DNA of 64,000 bases from contig JABANP010000042.1 in the NCBI GenBank assembly GCA_013115135.1, forward strand, positions 159,227 through 223,226, given 5' to 3'. A program made the position numbers and the translations under genes. The DNA is from Perkinsus olseni. Lineage: Eukaryota > Perkinsozoa > Perkinsida > Perkinsidae. How positions within the stretch are numbered: position 1 is the first letter of the stretch; each line of letters begins with the position of its first letter. Below are positions 52,601-61,612 of this stretch, piece by piece. The notes under the pieces were generated by a model, which had not been told where the DNA came from, ran no database searches, and worked only from the letters and a program-made list of their open reading frames with translations.

Positions 52601-55600
52601 CGTCCAACTTGTCATCTCTCAGCCTTCCTATACACCCTCAATCTTGAAAGTCATTGGCGACTACTCTGGGCCATGTCCCGCGATAAAGTTCCCACCTCTC
52701 CTGATACGTATGTATCAGTCGAGGGATGCGCTACAGAATTCAATGCCAAGACTATGTACTATTTCCGAGTGCATCAAAAACAAGGTATGTGGGGCTTCGG
52801 GAAGCGGCTGGGCCTTGGTCTGTCTCCGCCGGGTGAGTCCCTGCTCCTGCAGGTTCGTATCTGTCTCTCCAGTCTACTAGGAGATTACGGGATCTGCTCG
52901 TTCGTGATGCGAGTGGCAACCCTGAGCAATGGCAACAGTAGGCCTTACTGGATGCTACGTGTCCACCCAGACGAGTGCCAGGTTCATTTGTTTGAGTTTC
53001 GATAATCTCGATCATGCTGGTGAAGGTGTTATCGAGACGAGAATGCACAGACTGCAAGTTGTCATCAACGGCATCGTACGTCGTCGTCCAGACTTGGTAC
53101 CATCAGTAGCCCATCAGACTGGATAAGGCACACCTCTCCTCCCTAGGTACCGATAATGTTCCCTCGGCCGGAGGGTAATAACGTCCCTCGGATGAATATC
53201 ACCCTTATTGATGTCGGCAGCCGTGGAGATGTTGAGCCCTACATCGCCATTTCCAAGGTAATAACTCAACCACATCAATACCACAATTCCTTCACCTCAC
53301 AGGAGCTCAATGCGATGGGCCATCATTGTCGTATCTGCACCCATGATAAATTCCGGGATATCGTAGAGAAGGAAGGCGTGGAGTTCTTCCCCATGGCCCT
53401 TGATGCCCCTGGCCATTGGCAGCCAGAGGACTTCATGAGGTAGGCCTGTGTTCCCGCCCGCTGTTTCTCGTGACATCTGTCATCAGGCACGCAGCAGAGG
53501 GTCCTTCGTGGAGTCCTGGGTTCCTGCTGAACCCTCGTGAAATGTGGTACGTGCTGCTGCATACTCCCGGTATGATGGAGTCCTTGCGGGAAATCTTCTT
53601 CCCACCCGGATGGCGGACCGACAAAGTTGGGGCATGGGCTGCAGTAAAGAGTAAGTCGGCCTCAGTTACGTTGTGAAAAATGTCGCGCGCCGCAGGTGAT
53701 CCCGAAGGCCGCTGGGTGACTCACGCCATGATTGCTAATCCACCGTCGTACATCCATGTACACCTCGCTGAGAGGCTCGGCGTCCCCCTCCATATGTAGA
53801 ACATCGCCGCAGCACTGAAGCCAACCCACACTGTCCACTGCAGGTTCTTCTCGATGCCTTGGTCCAAGACTAAGGTCCTGGGGCACCCGTTCAGCTCTGG
53901 GGATATCCACGACAATCCGTACTGGCGTCTGTTGAGCTATCGCTGGTTCGATCAGGTGAGGCCTGGCTGCTAGTGCCTCGGGTGTCTCAAGGAAGTATCT
54001 CAGATGCAATGGCGAGGTATGGCGTCGGCTGTACCCAAGTTCAGGGCGGAGGTCCTCCACATACCTAAGATAGGCATGTGGCACAGTGCTGGATCTCTGT
54101 TAGAGGACTGGGGGGTGAGTGGCTATGATGATGGGTTGCAGTAGCACTGGACCTGACGCGACGCGTCAGACGCGTTCATACCAAATCTTGATAAACGAGC
54201 ATAAGAATAACTGAGATGGCAGTATACGAATAGTAGTGTACAGACGATCGAATGCTAATTGATGCAATTAAACCCCGCTGGGTTCGGAAGTTCCAGCCAG
54301 GGCAATGGCAATAGGTTCATTGCGATTGTCCTGTACATTCTAATGGCCAATGGCATTCGAATCCGAGGTGTATGGCGGTCCTTCGTCACAGGTGCCCTTT
54401 CTCCTACTGCTTCTCGCCGTCCCTCTTCCCGAAGCCACCGGATTGGGGCCCGAACATCGACATAACGGGCTTTTGCAGTGGTTCAGGTAAGGCGGATCTC
54501 TTGTGTGCTAAGGTGGGGTTTGGGACAGAGTCTTGTCTCAGATAAAGAGAACACCTCCTACGTCCCGCCTTCCAACCTCGCGAAGTTCCTGAGCAGCGGG
54601 CCCAAGCCTTTCTACATCGGTTTCGGCAGCATCGGTGGGGACCTCTCTTACATGTGAGATATAATTTCGTGGCGCAGTGACGCCAACACTCGGTTACTCA
54701 GATACAAGCCCATCTTGCAGGCCGTTAAGGAGATACCCGACCTCAGAGTTGTCCTTCAGAAGGGATGGTGTTCTCTCAATAAGCTAACCGCTCAGGATTT
54801 CGCCGACGTCCCAGGTGACTTCAGCTTGTGGAGAAGTGTCCGGCATACTCCTCCTTCTCTCAGACTTGAAGCAGCGGGTCTTCTTCATTTGCGATCCACC
54901 TGCACGTTGCCCAAAGTGCGGCAAGAAACCGGATGCATACTCACAGTAGGGACAAGGGGCTTGAGATGGCAAGGTCGATGCCAGCGCTTGATGAAGGGGC
55001 TAGCCAAGTCACTAGTCGGCCCCGGTCGAGGGGCAGAGATCTTAGTGCTGTCTATTTCAGTAATGGTCTATTCTGTGATGCCTGTGCGGGATCATCATCA
55101 GTAGAGGATGCCAAGGGTACATGGGAGTATGATATATTGAAGGCATTAGGGGAGGATAACATAGCCTTCCTATCGGGTACATCATCATCATCAGCCTATC
55201 GACTATCGGTACCCCTCCATTGTAGGTATACCACATGATTATCTATTCCCTAAGTGCTGTGCTGTTATGCATCATGGAGGTGCTGGTACCACGGCTATGG
55301 GATTGGACTTCGGCCTACCAACCTCCGTCATATCATTCTTCGGGGACCAGTGGATCTGGGGTAGCCTGTGGACCTGAGTATGCCCCTGTTCATCCTCGTA
55401 CCCACCCCTTCTTCAGGTGGGTTGGTCCAACTGCACGGAGCTGGGCGTTCTATTCACAAGAAGAACGTGAATGCCAAGGCGATCGGATCTGCCCTGAAGT
55501 ACTGCATGAGCGAGGAGGCCAGAGCCGCAGCGAGGGTGTTGCAGAGAGGATTCTTGGTGAGCCCGGCGAGGCTGCCTGGCGACCTTTGTTTTGTACCGGA

Positions 55601-56997
55601 ACTTGTTACAGGCGGAGCGAAGGCGAGGTATGGGTGCTCATGAAGGAGCTCTCGGCTTCCAACGGCAGTTGCCATTAGAACTCGTCACTTGTGAATTATG
55701 TAGAGTGATGAGTAGATGGGAGGAGGATGATATATCATACAGGCCGAGGGCTGCTGAGTATCATGATACAGTACGGGATGTTGGACTATGTAAACAACAA
55801 CAACGACAACCACCAATCCCAAAACCCCCTTCTTGGCAGGCCCCGTCTGTGCTGTAGCATTATCGGAGTCCCAGGGAGTATTGGTGGCGCCGTTGAGGAC
55901 AGCCGATTGGGGAAGGACTCGTGGAGGCATCCTCTATGTTCACTTCGTATTCCCCCGCTTCTATTGCACTCTCTCGTGCTATGAACTTCCCTGTTGATTC
56001 AGGTGAAAGCACTCAATGCCGGAACGACCCTATTCAAGGGTATGGTACAGGGAGGCCATACAGGGGGAGTCTATGGCTTCTTCATTGGTACGCCTCCGCC
56101 CACCGCCATCTCCGGTGGTCATGAGTTGAGCCCTCAGGTGTTGTGGCCGGCATCTTCGAGTTCCTGGTCTTCATCGTTCTCGCTCCGTTCATCTTCGTCC
56201 GGGATAGTTGGTGGGTGGCCACTCAGCTGGCTCAAGGCTCGGCAGGTGAGGATCGTTGTTGTCCCCTGTGAAAGAAGTGATTGATCGATCGCTTCGACAG
56301 TGCTGATCTGATGTCGTGTCGAGCGTACGAGCACCTCGCATCCCTCCCCATTGCAACTGACCGCTTGAATCCTTTGTTCAGATGGGCGCGAGCATGGAGG
56401 TCACGATACCAAGCAGGTGGATCGGGAGCTCCTTCGTGATCTGGTAAGTTAAGGACCGCTCTGGCGGGTATGTTAGTCTGGCGCCTCGAGCGGCTATTGC
56501 CATCGCACTACGGTGGTCCATACGATGTGTGTGGGGGTTTCTAGACGACATCTGTCCGGCACTCGCTGGGGTCGGGCCGTATGGCCGATGGCGATGGTCT
56601 CTTAGGTGTTGATCGAGGATGAGGAGCATCACGACATTTGTGCGGTCGCGAAGGACACCCTCACAACGAAAGACAAGCCGCTCAGTCGGACGAAAATGAC
56701 GGCATTGATGAGAAGAACTCAGAGAGCGCTCACCGAGCTTGAAGAAAAGTAGGGGTCTTGGAGGCATCCAGAGTACTAGCAAAGGCCTTTTTCAGTCGAT
56801 CCCACGTGCATTCCATGACTGAGGCGGTGTGTGGGTTATTCGAGCGTCGCGGCCTTGGCATTGAGCTGACAGCAAAGAACGCCAGCGAGATCCCACTCAT
56901 TGAGAGGAAGAAGCTCTTCGCAGCTAATAACGAGGCACTGAGTAGTGCGGAGACGACACCCGAGCTGCGACCAGCAGTGCCCGGTATGGCTGAATGA
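49620..56997 (+). CDS. Polytopic membrane-GT28 glycosyltransferase fusion, copy B
   Basis: Paralogue of copy A with the same exon order and cleaner frames. ATG 49620 gives [16 protein letters not shown]. One extra G at 49665-49667 interrupts exon 1. The shared first exon is followed by [20 protein letters not shown] and [20 protein letters not shown], then the membrane series ([67 protein letters not shown]). In-phase exons lead through [17 protein letters not shown] and [20 protein letters not shown] to [19 protein letters not shown] (about 53192), [20 protein letters not shown] (about 53367), [35 protein letters not shown] (about 54608) and [19 protein letters not shown] (about 55272-55325). 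The C-terminus has [20 protein letters not shown] and [15 protein letters not shown], ending at TGA 56995-56997. Because the introns are in phase, one polypeptide is favoured over two genes. The phase-0 joint RRRPDL to [11 protein letters not shown] links the membrane part to the enzyme. Confidence 0.75.
49837..56997 (+). repeat. Tandem segmental duplication, unit B
   Basis: Second unit; offset from unit A is 8258 bp at the left breakpoint. The N-terminal exon upstream of the breakpoint ([16 protein letters not shown]) is also recognisably related to that of copy A, so the original duplication was larger and the sharp boundary at GACTTACC marks the edge of the well-conserved or converted part. 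Confidence 0.8.
51383..51930 (+). other. Expanded intron unique to copy B
   Basis: Between the exon ending FSMVAGVVV and the exon starting [10 protein letters not shown] there are about 550 nt, where copy A has about 55 nt (43682-43738). The extra sequence is open on the minus strand at 51556-51840, but that frame shows no recognised motif. No terminal repeats seen. Confidence 0.55.
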
Positions 56998-57438
56998 GGT
57001 GCAAGGCACAGAGTGGCCGCGGTGAGTGTTGCTGTCTATTGCTGGAGGGACGAGAAGAGCACACTTCCCGATGTGTGAATTAGCGTGCTTCACTGTGGCG
57101 AGGATGGTCGTTGTGGGATGACGATGCGTAGTGGGTTAGGAAATTAACGTGGGAGATTTCGCTCTGATGCCTTAGTGGTGACGAATCTGAGAGTGGTCGT
57201 TAGAGTCGGTAGGTCTGTCTGGATGAGTTCGTTGCGTTCATTTTGCAGTGTTGTAGGTCCTCTTCTCCGTCATCACCGAGTGGTCGTGATACTCTCGTCT
57301 CCTCGCTGTGTGAGGCAGCAGTGCCGATCAGGGCTAGACCATCAGGGCATCAGATTACTTATTGACTATTTCCCATAAACTACTACTTCTGCTACTTCAC
57401 TAAGGCATTCCGAACTTCAGGCCTTCTGATCTTTCAAC
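56998..57438. other. Intergenic spacer, nothing recognised
   Basis: About 440 bp between copy B and the Vms1-like gene. No RNA gene, repeat or supported frame. Confidence 0.4.
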
Positions 57439-58500
57439 TTGATGTGCTCCACTTCTCTCAGCTCTGCCCGACGAGTTTGCAATTCCCCGAAGATGTTGTT
57501 GGGTCCGGTGGTATCGTCTTCGATTTCTCAGCCCTCCATTTTTAGCGATTGTTTTGGTATGGCTATGTGGTCCAGTACTGCGCCTGTGGGATGGCGGATT
57601 CTCCCACCTGCGGAGGCTATTCGGTACAGGCGGCTGTACGGCCTTGGCCAACGGGTGATGCCTGAGCGCGTCACGCCGTCGCAGCCAAGTCGTGGAAGGG
57701 TCAGCTTCGCGGGTGGAACGTATCGCCGTCACTGCTCTAAGTGCCCTGAGTATTCCTATACGGATTCATCAGCACTCAGACAGCACTGTAAGAGCGAATG
57801 GCACGTGGAGAATGTCAAGCGGGCTCAGTCCGGGGCCTCGCCGCTGGGCTACGATGAATGGCTGGAAGCCTCGCTCGGCTGTTGCGACTCTTCGGAAGAT
57901 TCTTCTGAGGTGGAGTCTGGTGGAGAGTGCGAAAGCTCCACGGATTTGCCGAGTAAAGGGTTCATAATGGACAATTACCCATGGAAGATTCTCGACTCCT
58001 CGCCGCGAATAGCGCTCGCCTCGACGATCGATGCCGATGTTTGGGGGAGTTTGCAGTTCGTCGTATTGCTGCTCTTCCGCAGCGGACGATTCGCCGGCTG
58101 CGTCTGGGACGCTGAGGGGAAAATAGTGGAACACACTACCTTTAAGAAGTACACGGTACGACGGAAGCAGGGAGGAGCGCAGCGGAAATTCGAACAGGCC
58201 AAGTCGATGGGAGCATTTATGAGACGCACGCAGGATGCTAAGATACGGCAGGATGTATCGGAGGTAGTGTCAGAACGATGGAAGGAGTATCTGGAGAACC
58301 CGAAGACGCTAGTTTTGGTTGGTTCCCCTCGGCAGGACCAGAATTCTATCTTTGTGGGCCCTCTGAAGGGTGGGTATAAGGACAGGAGGATTGCGAAAGT
58401 ACCGTTAACATTCAGAGCACCGACGTTCGCGGAGGCTGTACGGGTCTATGGCCTGCTTATGCGCATCATGGTCGAAGGACCCGCTGATGACCGTGGCTGA
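57439..58500 (+). CDS. VMS1: Vms1/ANKZF1-like peptidyl-tRNA release factor
   Basis: Single-exon frame of 353 aa carrying the two hallmark parts of the Vms1/ANKZF1 family. A C2H2 finger lies at residues about 100-124 (CSKCPEYSYTDSSALRQHCK followed by SEWHVENVKR). The VLRF1 domain contains LQFVVLLLFRSGRFAGCVWD and FKKYTVRRKQGGAQ (about residues 235-248), with the catalytic glutamine of KQGG present. It continues to KTLVLVGSPRQDQNSIF and the terminal VPLTFRAPTFAEAVRVYG. The family cleaves nascent chains from peptidyl-tRNA on stalled 60S subunits in ribosome quality control, notably at mitochondria. The protein lacks the ankyrin repeats and C-terminal p97/Cdc48-binding region of animal and yeast members, so it is a short form. 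N-terminal residues before about 60 may be non-coding; the true start may be a later Met. Confidence 0.8.
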   Translation: MMCSTSLSSARRVCNSPKMLLGPVVSSSISQPSIFSDCFGMAMWSSTAPVGWRILPPAEAIRYRRLYGLGQRVMPERVTPSQPSRGRVSFAGGTYRRHCSKCPEYSYTDSSALRQHCKSEWHVENVKRAQSGASPLGYDEWLEASLGCCDSSEDSSEVESGGECESSTDLPSKGFIMDNYPWKILDSSPRIALASTIDADVWGSLQFVVLLLFRSGRFAGCVWDAEGKIVEHTTFKKYTVRRKQGGAQRKFEQAKSMGAFMRRTQDAKIRQDVSEVVSERWKEYLENPKTLVLVGSPRQDQNSIFVGPLKGGYKDRRIAKVPLTFRAPTFAEAVRVYGLLMRIMVEGPADDRG

Positions 58501-58626
58501 GGTTGCCCTTTAGGAGGTGTCTGCTAAGTTGTACATTAGCCCTGTAGTATTGTAAGGCGTTTCTGCTGAGGAGTGGGGTTTGGTTGAGTACTTGTTTAAA
58601 CGGGGCGGCTAGTGGTGTCTTGGACC

Positions 58627-60698
58627 ATGGCGGCAGCAGCAGCTCGTAGTGCCCAGAGTCGTTTTGATGGCGGGGAGTTCCAAGGGTGAGGGTGGGCAGT
58701 CCGGGAATTCCTTTTCTTGCGGTACTGACAGGTATCGGTGGATGGACAACTCAGTAGAGAGCCGACGAGAAGGAGAGGCGGCCCGTTGTGCAAAGCTGTA
58801 TACCGAAATCGTCGCCAACGTAGCCCGTGCTTGGCCCCCTAGTATCGATGACCTTTCTACAGGCGAATAAGCTATACCGTTCGATGCATCCTGAGGAGGA
58901 AGAGGAGAGTGACTTGGAAATTGGAGTGTTCGGCACTCAGTGGGGCTACGGCCAGGGCTGTGTCCCACGCGGTAAGGGCTGTGCGAGTCAGGTACAGCCA
59001 GGCTGTCCTGATGGTCGGTCGTGTGTGCTGTGAGGCTGATGAGAACCTTCAGCCAGTTCCAGACCCGCTCAACCTCAACCCACAGAGTCTGCTCTTAGAA
59101 CCTATATTCACTGGTACTGCCCCGCCACTGACCGAAGGTCGCGAGCCTCCGTTCCCGCTCAGGAGGGCCAGGGGCGAGCGGTCGAGGAAAGCGACTGATT
59201 CTCAACGTGCAGGCTTTGGACAGCTACACTTGTAGGAGGGGAGTCGTGCTCGTGCTGGTGATGATGCCCTTCAGTGTTCCCTGGGTGTGTGGTTGGCGTT
59301 ATTGGTCGTACTAGCCCCAACAGCTGTGGCGGCGAGCTGGTTGCTGAGGGAATGGTCACTGGGGCTGGCTTGGAATGGGGCAGGAAGGCCACCAATGAGG
59401 AGTAGGAATGCTACGACTTCTCGCAAGAGACTCGCTGAGTGCTAGGCCGAGCATCTCCCTCGAGGTGGCGCATGCCGACAGCGCCCCTATCCACGTCGTA
59501 TGCGCCAGCGGTCCCTTCCAATCAGTAAAGGGTAAAGTGCATGGTGGGCAAAGATTGGAGCTGATCGCTAAGTAGGGCCCCTACCGCGGGCCTCTGCCCT
59601 CAGCCGCTGCCCTAGGTACGTATCTGACTTCAAGCCTGGCGTGCTCATCCTGATGGGCCCCTTCATGGATGCTGATTTCATGGAGGCAACTCTTCTCGAG
59701 GAAGTACTGCTGCTGCAGTGGGGGAGTTGGATGGTTGCTGGGGGGTTAGGTAGAGACGCCGATGAGCTTTGAGGATAAATTCAATAAGGAGATCCTTCCA
59801 AGATTGGTCAAGTTGGCGCTCACGTGTCGGGAGACACGAACACATGTACTCGGGAGGCGGTTGGTCTTATCCGCTGTTGGATTGAGTCTTGTAATTGCAT
59901 GGTGGAGGCCGTGGGTTCGAACCCACCTACATGCATTTGCTGACTCTTCATGTCCCTAGTCGGTAGCCACAGCGGGCCTGATATCTCCCCTCTCCTCAGT
60001 TGATCCTCTTACCGTCACTCAGCGAGTGCTGCTTCACCTACCCCTTACCCCAGCCGACGTGAGCGCCCCTCTGCTTCGTCTCTCCATCGATAGGGCCCAC
60101 TGACCTCAGGGTGATGGCCATGAAGGCCTACGAGCCCTGGGCTACCCTCGCTAAGCACTTAGAACCAATGAGACACGTAGGGTGGTACTTAGGCTGCGGG
60201 CTGTCCTCTTCTCATCTCCTGTAGGTACGGCTGGGAGGCAATCCGTGCTCTATTAGCATCAATGACATGATGCTCTATGTTACCTCTACTGGTGAGGGAG
60301 TGCAGTAGGCAAAGGGAGGGTCGATCGCCCTTCCAGATCCCCTGAGGTCTTTCACAGCGGAGATACTGATGAAGGCCCCTGAGGCGCGGCCTAAGGTGGA
60401 TCTAGCTCTGGAGCAGGTACTGCATATCTTGCTATCTTCAACCCATGATTCACCTTCTGCCGCTCAGTTCGTCTCCCATCGGTCTCTCTTCCCACTGAGC
60501 CCACCTGTTGTTCCGATCGACCCCAACAAGCTGAGAGCAGGATCGCTCAGAATGCCCGATTCTACCGACATAGTTGTAGGCTGGTCGGGCGGAGCGAAGC
60601 ACCTACTTTCTCGGTAGATTTTCCCTTCGTTATTGCAACCCTTCGGGAAGGAGGCAGGAGGGCGGTACTTCATCAACTGCGGGATATTCACCAGGTGA
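58627..60698 (+). CDS. POLA2: DNA polymerase alpha subunit B
   Basis: Regulatory B subunit of the polymerase alpha-primase complex. ATG 58627 gives MAAAAARSAQSRFDGGEFQ; an intron joins to RYRWMDNSVESRREGEAA, matching the K/RYRYM-type segment before the OB fold. Next come LYRSMHPEEEEESDLEIGVF (about 58870) and AVLMVGRVCCEADENL with NLNPQSLLLE (about 59005-59100), the OB-fold signature GRICCD...SVLLE. The inactive phosphoesterase domain reads IHVVCASGPFQSVK (about 59490), FKPGVLILMGPFMDADFMEA (about 59620-59690), MSFEDKFNKEILPRLVKLA (59762), NPCSISINDMMLYVTSTGE (about 60243), HRSLFPLSPPVVPIDPNKL (about 60478) and GRYFINCGIFTR ending at TGA 60696-60698. At least nine short introns are used. The N-terminal about 150-residue helical module of animal POLA2 is not seen. 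Confidence 0.8.
59904..59930 (+). repeat. tRNA-like T-arm fragment in POLA2 intron
   Basis: GGAGGCCGTGGGTTCGAACC then CAC: an AGGCC variable-loop-like lead and a perfect GTGGG/CCCAC stem around TTCGAA. It lies in an intron of the POLA2 gene. Confidence 0.45.
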
Positions 60699-60950
60699 CT
60701 TGTGCCGAGGAGTCCCTCTGTTAGTATCTTTCCTAGGGACACCGGTACTGGCTCTATAGCGAGTATCTTCATCTCGCCACAGAAGGATGCAGATCGCCTG
60801 GCGAGTCGAGTGAAAATAGAAACGGTGAAAATGTAGCATAAAGACCAATGCACGGCTCCATGGGTTTCGAACGATTTATTGTTGAGTTGGGCGATGCCCT
60901 ACCCGGATAGTTTGCTACCGTCCGCGCAGTTTTTTCTAGTCCATTCCTCG

Positions 60951-61496
60951 ATGCTGACTGCTGACGTCCGCGCCGTCGTGGAGGAGGGTTGGGAGAGGTG
61001 ATACGCCATCGACCAACGCCCCTTCCGGTACTCCGAGCTGGCCGTAGGTACAGCAGGATGACCCCTCAGAAGGTTAGGATCCTAGACCTGTTCATCGTGT
61101 AGGTCGCCTAGGGGCCCCTGACACACTTTCGAAACAGACGGTTCCTGCCTCAGGTTCCTGGCCTACCTCTCGGTTATACAGTTCGTCTATATGTGGCTGG
61201 TGGGCACGTTCCCGTACAACTCCTTCCTCTCTGGGTTTTGGGCTACTATGGGAACAGCTGCTCTCACCTGTAAGCGTTCTCTGTGGCTGGATGGTCGCCA
61301 TAGCTCGTCTCTGCGTGACTCAGGTTGCTATCGTATCCAGCTAACTGGCGGCCGAGACACCTTCAAGGAGGTTGGACCTGAGAGAGCTTACGCGGATTAT
61401 CTAGTCTGCGCTGGGGTCGGCTTTCTCCTACCGCCCCATGCCGAAATCTTCTTCCCTCAGGTACTTTTTTTCAGCTGCGTGAACTTCCTTGGCTGA
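60951..61496 (+). CDS. DAD1: DAD1 / OST2, oligosaccharyltransferase subunit
   Basis: Small ER membrane subunit of the oligosaccharyltransferase complex for N-glycosylation. Five exons resolve cleanly: 60951-60997, 61048-61098, 61154-61269, 61324-61415 and 61461-61496. The spliced product is 113 aa, the usual length of DAD1. It reads MLTADVRAVVEEGWERYSRM, then TPQKVRILDLFIVFLAYLS, VIQFVYMWLVGTFPYNSFLS, GFWATMGTAALTCCYRIQ, FKEVGPERAYADYL and a terminal VLFFSCVNFLG. The diagnostic GTFPYNSFLSGF and PERAxADxL motifs and the C-terminal NF[VL]G are all present. Introns are 45-56 nt with GT-AG ends. It lies 250 bp after POLA2. This is the best-resolved gene model in the window and supports the short-intron interpretation elsewhere. 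Confidence 0.95.
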
Positions 61497-61612
61497 GGAG
61501 GACTGTGGACCTGCAGGTGTCGTCGTTTTGCACCCTTCATTATTGCTCCCTCCCGCTCTGCGTTGCTAGTGGCTGTCCGTCGAGCTGAGTCATTGTTGGG
61601 GCAGCCTTTCGA

